Below, piece by piece: positions 47,041-57,015 of a stretch of 64,000 nucleotides of DNA (its first letter is position 1; each line of letters begins with the position of its first letter). Made by a program: the position numbers and the translations under genes. Under the pieces are notes generated by a model. The model saw nothing but the letters and a program-made list of their open reading frames with translations, was not told where the DNA came from and made no database searches. The stretch comes from Sialis fuliginosa (lineage: Eukaryota; Arthropoda; Insecta; Megaloptera; Sialidae): positions 1,798,001 to 1,862,000 of the forward strand of contig OY540816.1 in NCBI GenBank assembly GCA_961205875.1, written 5' to 3'.

Positions 47041-48026
47041 AGGTTTCCGTAGAAAACTAGGAAACCTTATAGTTTCGCTATTTCCGTCCGTCCGTCCGTC
47101 CTCAAAAATTTTAAGCCGATTAAGATGAAATTTGGTATATGGACGAAGACTGATAACCCAAAAACAGAAATGATAATATTTTTGAAAAAAACAATTTTTT
47201 GACCCCTTTCCATAGACTGAAAAGTATTTTCAAAAAAAAATTTTCACTTAATCTATTAAGTGGGGGTCTTTAGATAGGTCTCCTAAAATGCAATAAAAAA
47301 ATGTTATATGACATTTTGATTTTAACCCTTCAGTCACGATATATTTGCGTTCAAAGTCGTGATCAAAGCGTCCCCCCCCCCCTTAATTTCTAAACTATCA
47401 ATTTAAAAAATCTGAAAAAATTCGAGAATGTAGCTTTTAATTAGTACTTCCACTGAAATTTATAACGAATACTATCAAAATTATTTAGGACCCCCCTCCC
47501 ATAGACTGAAAAGTGAACTCACATTTTTTGTTCACTTAACCCGTTGAGTGGGATGTCATTAGATAGGTCTCCCAAAATGCAACAAAAAATGTTAAATAAC
47601 CTTTTGATTTTAACCCTTCAGTCACGACATATTTGCATTTAAATGTCGTTATCAGAGCATCCCCCCCCCCTTAATTTCTAAACTATTTATTCAAAAAATC
47701 TGAAAAAAATTCAAAATGTAGCTTTCAATTAGTACTTCCACTGAAAATTATAACGAACACTGTCAAAATTATTTTGGACCCCCTCCCATAGACTAAAAAT
47801 TGTACTCAATTTTTTTTTCACGTACCCCATTGCGTGGGGTATCTTTAGATAGGTCTCCTAAAATGCAACAAAAAATGTTTTATGACCTTTTGATTTTAAC
47901 CCTTCAGTCACGATATATTTACATTTAAATGTCGTTATCAGAGCGTCCGTTGCAATAACTCTTGTTTATAAATCGTAATGACTACGGAAACCTATCATGC
48001 GCGTGCCCAACACGCACTTGGTCGTT
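47041..48026 (+). mobile_element. Family C repeat, copy 2, expanded core
   Basis: AGGTTTCCGTAGAAAACTAG to ACTACGGAAACCT plus the CGTGCCCAACACGCACTTGG tail. Three tandem units of about 300 bp are marked by CCATAGACTGAAAA, TAGATAGGTCTCC and TTTTAACCCTTCAGTCACGA; copy 1 has two, so unit number varies. Confidence 0.82.
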
Positions 48027-48407
48027 TTTTATTTATAATTCATATTAAAAAACATAAAAAATGCAATATTTTTATCGAGTTATCGATAATTGCCCGAGGT
48101 TTCAAGTTTTAAAGGATGTCCTGTAGTGTATCTGACACATGTTATAAAGCTGTAATAAGAACGCCAAAGCTTATTGTTAGCTAGCCTGAAGCGTAAGCAA
48201 CTCTCGCGGTCCGGAATAAACTTAATCTTTTCGTTTGTCTTTTGTACGCGTGTATTTAATAATATTAACTACAAGATAACATTTTTGTTTTGTTTAAACC
48301 TCTTTTTGCGTTTAAGTTTTTATTAAAGATATAAATATTTCATAAAATTCGTCAAGTAGATAATAAGAACAGCGTCTAAGGAATACAAGAACATTTAAAT
48401 AAAATGT
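48027..48407. other. Unannotated spacer
   Basis: No gene or repeat recognised. A GC-richer word cluster (GCAACTCTCGCGGTCCGG, near 48200) has no exon-like borders. Confidence 0.35.
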
Positions 48408-48409
48408 AC

Positions 48410-48702
48410 AGTCACCTGCATTAATGGTCTTGCAGTTTGTATTCATTTTCGTTTATCACAAACTTAGTAGGCTCCTCTCATTTGATTATTATAATATTTA
48501 AATCATTTCTCCATGTATCAAACAAAGAAAGATATTTTGAAATTCATTTGCTAGATAAAGAACTACTCTTCGTTTATAATCATATATATTTGTGCAATTA
48601 AATTATTATATAATCTATTGAAAATTGTATACGTAAATTTTGTGTCAATAAATATTTGATATTCCGAATTTTAGTATAGAATTTTAGTTCTGCAGGCGAC
48701 TG
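48410..48702. mobile_element. TA-flanked MITE, CAGTCRCCTGCA ends
   Basis: CAGTCACCTGCA and TGCAGGCGACTG are inverted (one mismatch) and bordered by TA (48408-48409, 48703-48704). The 293-bp length and the ends fit a non-autonomous Tc1/mariner element. Confidence 0.8.
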
Positions 48703-49396
48703 TACATTCTATGACAGTGAAGAGAAATTAATACAAACTTTATATTTTAATCAACCACAGAATAATACTAAAATATACAATTAGAAACTATTGTGAGTAC
48801 TTTTACACAGATTGCAGTTTGTTAAACTGCTACTAGATCGGAACATTTGTGATAAAGTTTTGACATTACTTATTCAGGATTACCATTATTTATGTATAAA
48901 CTTTGAGACGAGTTGTAATTTCATTTTATATCGTTGGTTTGTGCTTTGGATTTATCGATTCACAGTAATTAAACTTGATGAAACTCTTTGATTAATGTAG
49001 TTCACAATGGAAAATACTTTATCAGTTATAATATGTATGTTACTCAAAATTTTATGTAAATAATAAATTTGTATTTTGTATTAGTAATTAGTAATTCATT
49101 GTAAATAGGTTTGTTTAACACAAATATTTAACAATTTTACATCATATGGCTATAACATAATGTACCTTAAAAACTATTAAGTATTAGTTGAGTGCAACAA
49201 TGGTTTTTACTTCAGAACCCAGTTCCACTGAACGGATTTTTGTGAAACTCGTTTTAGAAACACTTCTGAAGAAGACTCCGACATGAGAGTCGAAACATTA
49301 AGTAGTATCATACGACAACGTGGACAACAGCCCGAAAAGCTAGCTCTTTTGTGAAACTGTCTGTAATGTGTTGCTAACAATACGACTAAATACTAA
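48703..49396. other. AT-rich DNA with hammerhead-like relic
   Basis: No gene. Contains the degraded ribozyme-like motif listed at 49262-49308 and a TTCAGAACCCAGTTCCACTG segment upstream of it. Confidence 0.4.
49262..49308 (+). ncRNA. Degenerate hammerhead-like motif
   Basis: CUGAAGA (49266-49272) in place of CUGAUGA, then stem II GACUC/GAGUC with five perfect pairs and loop CGACAUGA, GAAA (49292-49295), C, loop AUUAA, then GUA as the NUH triplet. Stem I does not pair well. The spacing fits the family, but loss of stem I and the core change make activity unlikely. Confidence 0.4.
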
Positions 49397-49398
49397 TA

Positions 49399-49839
49399 CA
49401 CCTATCCCCCGATTTACACGGTAGATACGTTCTGCACAAAACCGTGTAAACTGAAATCTTGGATTTTGCTAAGTAAAATCGTGTAAAACGAAAAAAACAC
49501 CCAAAATGTGCATGATTCAGTAATTTATTTAAGTAAAACAAAAGTCAAACATCTTGGAAAACTCAAAATTGTTCTTAGTTCACAAAACAACACCTGTGCT
49601 ACCCACTTGTATTGTGAAATACATACGCACAGATTACCGGGATTTCCCTAAATGTATATTTTACAAGCCCGGGAATCCCCTGTTCTTTTCATCAGGTTAC
49701 CGAAGGAAAAAAAATCAAAAATGCCATCAATCTTTGTATAGGCGTATATGGAGCGGAATAAACATTTTTACTAGTTTTTTGAAAATTGTCAATTTATAAA
49801 TCGTGTAAAACAAGTGCCGTGTAAATCGGGGGATAGGTG
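49399..49839. mobile_element. TA-flanked MITE, CACCTATCCCCCGATTTACA ends
   Basis: CACCTATCCCCCGATTTACA and TGTAAATCGGGGGATAGGTG are perfectly inverted and bordered by TA (49397-49398, 49840-49841). Further internal pairing involves ACCGTGTAAA and CGTGTAAAAC words. The plus frame 49554-49799 lies wholly inside and is not a gene. Perfect TIRs suggest a relatively young copy. Confidence 0.88.
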
Positions 49840-49841
49840 TA

Positions 49842-50409
49842 TCCAAGATATTGCTGTACATTGTTAGCTTTAATTTGGTATATAATTAAGCCCGAAACTC
49901 GATGACATAAAAGTGTTCTTAAAATCACCCCTTTTTTGGTCGAACTGCATTATCTGTCAAGATATTACGCGGCCGACCGGTTTATTTACATTATTTTACA
50001 TTTTATCAAGCAAGATCTATAAAATAAAATGAAAATCAAGTCGAAACTCGATGACGTAAAAGTTGACCTAAAATAAGCATCAAACACCCGCGCTAGCATA
50101 TTATAACTGGACAAGATATGCCGCGGTCAACCAGCATTTCTTTTATCTACTGTTGATAAACTATCGCAACGTAAATAAATTATCACGAAACTCGATGGCG
50201 TATATTTTTAGCTATATAGTTATTAGAGTTGCTGATTATGAATTTAAGGCCAAAAATGTATAATGTCAAAATGGTGAAAATGTAAAATTAGCTCGAAAAA
50301 AAGACATTTAATCGAACTAATTTAAAAAGTATTGATATTTGGTCTATAATATACCAGTGTCCCAGATGACTTTTCCAGTATGGGTATATAAGACATAAGA
50401 GATATACTT
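49842..50409. repeat. Three spaced CGAAACTCGATGRCRTA motifs
   Basis: CGAAACTCGATGACATAAAA near 49893, CGAAACTCGATGACGTAAAA near 50042 and CGAAACTCGATGGCGTA near 50186 are spaced by roughly 149 and 144 bp. The units between are weakly similar (WATCWAGCAAGATMTATAA-like words), so this is a decayed tandem repeat of about 147 bp. No gene. Confidence 0.55.
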
Positions 50410-50610
50410 AAACTAAAATTATACATCTTAACCACAATAAAACAATGTCACTCATCAGGAGCCTAATAGTACCAGTCTGGAACTGTTAGGCTCCTGATGA
50501 GGTCTTCTTGTGAAGTCGAAACACGTGTCGAGTGACATTGTTTTATTGTGGTTAAGGTGTATAATTTTAGTTTAAGTGACTAGAAACCACAGTTTCTCCG
50601 TTTTTCCAGT
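50410..50610 (+). repeat. Palindromic copy of the hammerhead-bearing repeat
   Basis: Left arm AACTAAAATTATACATCTTA with CAATGTCACT joins GAGCCTAATAGTACCAG, lacking the ribozyme core; the right arm is the inverse and keeps the core. Tail AAGTGACTAGAAACCACAG to TTTTTCCAGT matches 16575-16608. The arrangement looks like head-to-head duplication with internal loss in one arm. Confidence 0.75.
50490..50533 (+). ncRNA. Candidate type I hammerhead ribozyme, copy 2
   Basis: Plus strand: stem I GCUC (50490-50493), CUGAUGA (50494-50500), stem II GUCUUC / UUGU / GAAGUC with one U-U mismatch, GAAA (50518-50521), two-pair stem III with loop ACGU, GUC ending at 50529, then GAGU. Every core residue agrees with copy 1; the only change in the 44 nt is in stem II. 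Cleavage predicted after 50529. Confidence 0.75.
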
Positions 50611-51004
50611 GATAAGAGATATAGATGAAAATGAGATGAATTATTTGTAAGAAAGGGATGACTTTATTTATTTACTACGTCAAAAAAGATGAATAATTCT
50701 TTGTGGTTTGACAATAAACCAAAAAAAACTCATTCGGAAATTTTTTAAATGGCTATAACTTCTTTGTCAAAGTAGATAGGTACTTTTTGTTTGCGCTATC
50801 TTAGGCTACTTTTTTGTGTAAAATTGATTGGTGTATTTAGAATTTTTATGTCACTTTTCGTTTCCGAGGAACAAGCCTGAATTTTAGTTGGCTATAACAT
50901 AATTGAACGTTTTTTATTGTACTTTACAAATATATGTCACTTGTACATATTATTGAAAAAAATGTAAAAACATTTTTTGTAATAGTTTTTTGTTTTCAAA
51001 TAAT
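50611..51004. other. Unannotated spacer
   Basis: AT-rich; no gene, inverted ends or shared repeat noticed. Confidence 0.4.
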
Positions 51005-51556
51005 AAGGTAGTGGCACCAGTCTTGGTAAGGACCTCAGTAATGGAAAAAAAAATAATTAAATGTACTAAATTAGAAATATGTGTTGATATTTGATTAAGT
51101 ACTACCATTTCTGAATATTAATCTATAATCTATACACATTTAACTGTCTTACAGCGTGATTTGATGACAATCGACCAATAGGTGTCAAAATGGTGGACAT
51201 TTAAACTAATTATATTATTAGTATAATTTTTATTGTTTCAAATTTAACGATTACTTTTTTTTATATCTTTTGTGTCGTACTAGGTACTTATCATTTTGTA
51301 ATCATAGCAAGTGTCCATCACTGCATGCTCATTACTGGTTTTACCTCTGTCATTACTGGAGAAAAAACATGAACAAACTAAAAGGCTATAATTTAAAAAA
51401 CAACCTATATTTGCGGACTTTGGTAATTAAATTGATTAAAAAAAGAGTTACTTGTTTTATCAGTAACACGAGTTCATGAGAATTACAAAAAAAAGCTCAT
51501 TAATTAAAAAAACGAAAACTTGCTCTTATAGCGGCCATAACTGATGCCTTTACCTT
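51005..51556 (-). mobile_element. Family L TIR repeat, copy 2
   Basis: AAGGTAGTGGCACCAGTCTT to GCCTTTACCTT, inverted relative to 35392-36122 and shorter. The tips agree with copy 1 apart from small changes; no clear TSD. Confidence 0.7.
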
Positions 51557-52403
51557 ATTCATTTGTTATTTTTATCGTTGTTATAGTGACTTTTGCTTAC
51601 AAGTAACACTACTCAAGTGCCATTCGCCGATATTCTTAAAACTTTGCACACACGTAATATATCGAAAAACAATAAACACGTTTTTTTTTATTTTGACTAA
51701 CAAGGCGTTTTAAGGTTAGAAAACGCATTCGAAAATTTAACACCATTTAGCACAATGCTAACCTAACGCTACTCATGAGTGTCATTCTCTTACAGCTTTT
51801 ATGACATTTCTCTATCATAATTTCATTATCTGCGTGTTTTTGAGAACGCCAATGACGATTTTGACATTGACGAGATTCAGAATGGAAAATACTAAATGGT
51901 GGACAAATTCGTAGAAGTTCAAATACTTCATTTAACGCCAATTACGAAGTTAACTAGATATTATTTACGATTTTGGCAACAGTTATATCAATCTAGAGGT
52001 GGCGAATGAAAAATTCAATATGACGCATCCAAATGGTGGAAAATGAAGGCAATGGGAAGGTGTACCAGCCCAAAGCAAGATAGTGGTACTATACCCGACC
52101 ACTATATGCCAAATTGTATAATTAACAAGATCTAATAATCCAGTCTTCATAAGGTTTAGGTGTGATTTGCTTATTGTTTCCGACATTTGAAATTGTCCAC
52201 CGATATTTCCCCACTTTCCGCCATTTGGATGTACGTACGAGGGTGGCTTTCTCCCTTAAATTCTAAAAACACCCGCAAACGATAGCCAACATTTGGTGAT
52301 TCGTAATTTTCAAATAAACAGTACATCTAGTCGCGTCAATGAATACATAAAACAGGCAATATTCACAAGTTCTCAAGAACAGCTCCGATTTTGATGATTT
52401 TTT
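51557..52403. other. Unannotated DNA
   Basis: Words such as AAATGGTGGAAAATGAAGGC (near 52030) and TTTCCGCCATTTGGATG (near 52216) are loosely mirrored, hinting at an old inverted element. The minus frames at 51747-51941 and 51983-52186 lack domains and splice context and are not called. Confidence 0.35.
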
Positions 52404-54050
52404 ACTTTCTTATACCATGTATATGAAATATACATTAGTATAAGTAAGTATAGTGAAGCCGATTTTTTTCGAACTCCGGATTTTGACGGAATTATCTATT
52501 TTGACCTTCCCTGAATCCATTCTGACTATTTTCGCCATGATGTCTGTGTGTCCGTCTGTCTGTCTGTCTGTCTGTCTGTAAGCGCTGTAACTCAAATACG
52601 ACAAATCGTAGAAGGCTGATATTTTATATTTATATTTATTTTTGACTGGGAAGAAAACGTTATTTTTGAAAACGATCTTTCAACCGGATACGGATGTTTA
52701 CCTACGTCGATTTTTTAATTTTTCGAATTACTCTGAAACAGTGCGAAATAGAGAAAAATGGTCAAGTTAAAAAATGTAGGTAATATCTATATCTATAATT
52801 TATGTTCTATTCATTTTTTTGCAAAAACGAATTAAAAAAAAAAAATTATTATAATTCAAATGGTTCATAACAGAGGAGAAATATCTGCCATGAGTGTCAT
52901 GGGACTTTCTTATACGTATTACAGAGATTGAACAGTGTGTGTATTTGCCGTAGGTAACATGGGACTTTCTTATACGTAATATTGAGAGTGAACTGTGTAG
53001 GTGAATCTAAATAATTACATAAAAAAATTCTTTCTGGCTAAATCATAAATGTTGGAAAAAAATGTATGGAGAATAAATTATAGATAATAACATACTCGAC
53101 ATTTTTTATCTTAAACATTTTTTTCATATATCAAAAATAATTCAAAAATCCAAAAATTTGCAAGAGTAATGTGACAGCACAGAATGAAACATCGTTATTT
53201 TAGCCTATTACATAAGTTTTAATCATACTTCGATAAATTTTAATAAATAAATTATATAACTACTGATATAAAAGCCGGCCCAAAAATAGAGAGAAGGCAG
53301 TAACTATTCAGTAGTGACTGAGTAGACAGCCAGGGTTTCGTGCTACAGTCTGCAGTGTTCCATAAAGGTACATATTTTGTGTATTATATTGTCAGTGATT
53401 TTATTTTCGGCGAGCCAAGCTAGCTACCATCCAGCGACCGAGAAGTTACGCAGTGTTGGTGGTACGCTCTGTCTTCGGCTTGAAGAAGAGTTCGAGCCAG
53501 CTCGGAGATTACCAACGTCGCGGAACGAGGATTTTAGGAGTGGTGGTCCACCTAATTTCCCTTTCTGGTGATCCAGGATCTGCTCGTTGGAGGTGTAACG
53601 GCTTGAGGCTGCCGAAGCCATCGGTGACTATTTTTTTGTTTTGTTATCTTTTTTTTGTGAGCAGAATATTGCGGACTTTACTCTGGTTATTGTGTACATA
53701 TTTTTTTTTAAATATAATTTTATTATTGAACCTATATATTTTATTTTTCGTAGTTTTAGATTAAAATTACGTGGCGCCCTTCTGGCACCTCGACACTCCC
53801 TTCCTGTCCGTCTGAGCGTCGAACCACCCCGTCTCCACTGTGCTACGCCGAGGCAAACTATTTCTATTTGCCGATAGTGGTAATAGTAAACATCCGTTTT
53901 CAGTTATTACGTAAAAAAATCACTTGTTATATAATGGAGAGAATAATATTACCTATATTATTCATTTTGTTTTATTTTGTTAGAAATGTTTTAATAAACA
54001 AAGAATCACGTATACAATTCACTGTTAGGTTAGGTTAGGTATAAGAAAGT
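52404..54050 (-). mobile_element. Family A TIR repeat, copy 5, with nested insertion
   Basis: Plus-strand borders ACTTTCTTATACCATGTATA (left) and GTATAAGAAAGT (right, ending 54050). Internal duplicated terminal motifs occur at about 52900-53000, as in copy 4. It is split by the LTR fossil 53170-53884; without it the copy is about 930 bp. A (TTAGG)n run precedes the right end. Confidence 0.8.
53170..53884 (+). mobile_element. Solo-LTR-like fossil with 5-bp TSD
   Basis: A 715-bp GC-richer block starting TGTGACAGCAC is flanked by AGTAA on both sides (53165-53169, 53885-53889). Family A copy 2 shows the uninterrupted site, so the insertion borders are well supported. A TATAAAAG box at about 53267 sits upstream of a GC-rich transcribed-like part, as in LTRs; no internal retroelement genes are present, so it is a solo LTR left by recombination, or an LTR-sized element of unknown family. 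The 3' end lacks the usual CA, so the LTR call is inference. Reading frames across it are not regarded as genes. Confidence 0.6.
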
Positions 54051-54803
54051 CCCGTGGTTCCCAAGGCAGATATTTTTTTTTTAGTTTTGTTTTTTTATAT
54101 TATTTAAAATCAGAATCCTTTTGGAGCGGGAACCCCCGGGAAATACACACAAAAAAATAAAAACAAAAAAACTTGACAGCCGCTAATGTTTAAATCATCG
54201 ATGCAGCGAAAACGATGTGAGCTAAAGCAAAATTGAACAAAAAAAATCGGACAAAAAAATATAAAATCAAAATTGTAGACAATGAAATTGTAAATAAGAA
54301 ATAAAAACCTACCAATTTTGTCATAAATGCGCAATCTAGATGAGTAAAAGGGGATGCAATCTGTTGTCGATTTTGTGAAAATTGATTCGATAAATTAGTA
54401 AATGATAAATAAAATACGAAATAAGTAACAATAACTTCCACTTCAACAGACAGTATACAAATTGAATCGTGTAAAACAAACCTTACACACATTGTCGCAC
54501 TGCACAAAGTTTTATGGTTGACAATGATGAAGCGATTAAACTCTATTTAAAGATCTTTTGAATACATAGAGAATATCCAAATATGGGTATGTGTATGTTT
54601 ATCTATATAAATTACAAACGTACAATATTGTAATGCGAAAATTGCAGGCAGTGGCGTCTACATAATATATTTAAAAGGCTATAAGAAAGGAGATAAGAAT
54701 GGGTAAAATTCCCCAACGCCGATTATGGCCGTTATATTTTTCCATTGTTACTATGTAACATACTAACACAGATAACAATTTGGCCGTGTTTCATTCCTCA
54801 ATA
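54051..54803. other. Unannotated DNA with a small shared segment
   Basis: TTGACAATGATGAAGCGATTA (54519 region) and the following text are repeated at 60712-60790. CAGTGGCGTCTAC near 54654 is an isolated hAT-like end. The two minus frames at 54110-54507 overlap each other and are AT-driven. No gene. Confidence 0.4.
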
Positions 54804-55395
54804 ACACAGGTTTACAAAAAAAAACAAAAGTTTATGAATATTTGACGAGACCATTGTATTCTTATGTACTTTGACGTCCTGAATCCGAATCTGGAGTCCG
54901 TTGACCTTGGTTAGCTCAGTTTCAAGGTCATTTTAAGGTCAAATTTTTAAAAATCACTAAATGATTCTGGTAAAAGGTGATATATAGGTTTTTCTGGTCG
55001 CTGATTCTGAAATTGACTTCCGTGGACCTCTACGAGGTCAGGTTCAAGGTCATTTCAAGGTCAAAGTGGGAAAAATCGCTCGAAAATTCTGACAAAAATG
55101 TAAATAGCTCGTACACCGCTTGGAATAGTGGTGTGTGAATAGTACCTATATATAATATAAGCAGGGCTTCGAACCGGAACTGAACTGAAAACCGGAAAAA
55201 CCGTTATTTTTTGCCGGAACGAAAACCAAAATCTGAAAAAAATATACTATAAAAAACTATTCCAGAAAGTCACAAAACAATTTTGGTGACTTTCTTTCGG
55301 TAAATAGAAATGTACATTGAACTATTCAATTTAATATGAAATTAATAAAAAAATATCCAATTTTTCTAATAATTATATTTTCCGTACCATAAATA

Positions 55396-56425
55396 ACACA
55401 GGTTTACAAAAAAAAAAAACAGTTTATGAATATTTGACGAGACCATTGTATCCTTATGTATTTTGACGTCCTGAATCCGAATCTGGAGTCCGTTGACCTT
55501 GGTTAGCTCAGTTTCAAGGTCATTTTAAGGTCAAATTTTTAAAAATCACTAAATGATTCTGGTAAAAGGTGATATATAGGTTTTTCTGGTCGCTGATTCT
55601 GAAATTGACTTCCGTGGACCTCTACGAGGTCAGGTTCAAGGTCATTTCAAGGTCAAAGTGGGAAAAATCGCTCGAAAATTCTGACAAAACAGTACATATA
55701 GGTTTTTGGGGTCGCTTAATTAAAATTTGAGGTCCGTAAATCCCTACAATGTCATTTTCAAGGTCATTTTAAGATCAAAATATAATTTTTTTAAATCGTT
55801 AAATGAATCTGGTAAAAGGTGATATATAGGTTTTTCTGGTCGCTGATTCTGAATTTGATGTCTGTTGACCTCTACGAGGTCAGGTTCAAAGTCATTTCAA
55901 GAAAAAGTGGGAAAACTCGATCGAAAGAGTACATATAGGTTTGAACCTGACCTTGTAGAGGTCAACGGACGTCAAATTCAGAATCGACGACCAGAAAAAC
56001 CTATATACCACCTTTTACCAGATTCATTTAGCGATTTTTAAAAATTTGACCTTGAAATAACCTTGAAACTGACATTGTAGGGGTCTACGGACTTCAAATT
56101 TTAATACAGCGACCCCAAAAACCTATATGTTCTGTTTTGACAGAATTTTCGAGTGCTATTTCATACTTTGACCCTGAAATGACCTTGAACCTGACCTCAT
56201 AGAGGTCAACGGATGACAAATTTAGAATCAGCGACCAAATAAACCTATATATCAGCTTTTATCAGAATCATTTAGCGATTTTTAAAAATTTTACCTTAAA
56301 ATGACCTTGAAACTGAGCTAACCAAGGTCAATGGACCTCAGATTCGGATTCAGGACGTCAAAACACATAAGGATACAATGGTCTCGTCAAATATTCATAA
56401 ACTTTTTTTTTTTATAAACCTGTGT
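55396..56425. mobile_element. Foldback element, ACACAGGTTTAC ends, copy 1
   Basis: ACACAGGTTTAC with a poly-A and its inverse bound 1030 bp; GACGAGACCATTGTATCCTT near 55436 is mirrored near 56372. The centre of symmetry is around 55930. No TSD recognised and no transposase. Confidence 0.8.
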
Positions 56426-57015
56426 AATTAACGCGCAAGGGGTGAGAATTAATTTTGAAAATTTCGTAAAAATTTAATTACTGCTGAACGGGTTGACCTT
56501 CTTCCTAAGTTGCTTTACCGAAAAAATCGGTAAATCTGAAAAATTTGACATAACCTCCAAAAAATATTTTTCTTTTTTCAAAATTTTTCTTCGCTCATTT
56601 TCAATTTTGGTACAAGCACCAAAATTTTTTGGTGACTTTCTGGTATAATTTTTATATAATATATTTTTTCAGAATTTTTTCCAGAAAAAATTATTTTCTT
56701 TTTATAAAATTTAAACTTTGTAAATAGCTCGTACACCGCTTGGAATAGTGGTGTGTGAATAGTACCTATATATAATATAAGCAGGGCTTCGAACCGGAAC
56801 TGAACTGAAAACCGGAAAAACCGTTATTTTTGGCCGGAACGAAAACCAAAATCTGAAAAAAATATACTATAAAAAACTATTCCAGAAAGTCACAAAACAA
56901 TTTTGGTGACTTTCTTTCGGTAAATAGAAATGTACATTGAACTATTCAATTTAATATGAAATTAATAAAAAAATATCCAATTTTTCTAATAATTATATTT
57001 TCCGTACCATAAATA

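Noticed and set aside
53377-53877. Overlapping frames in a GC-richer block, on both strands
   Set aside because: They lie inside the solo-LTR-like fossil, where GC-rich transcribed leaders give chance frames.
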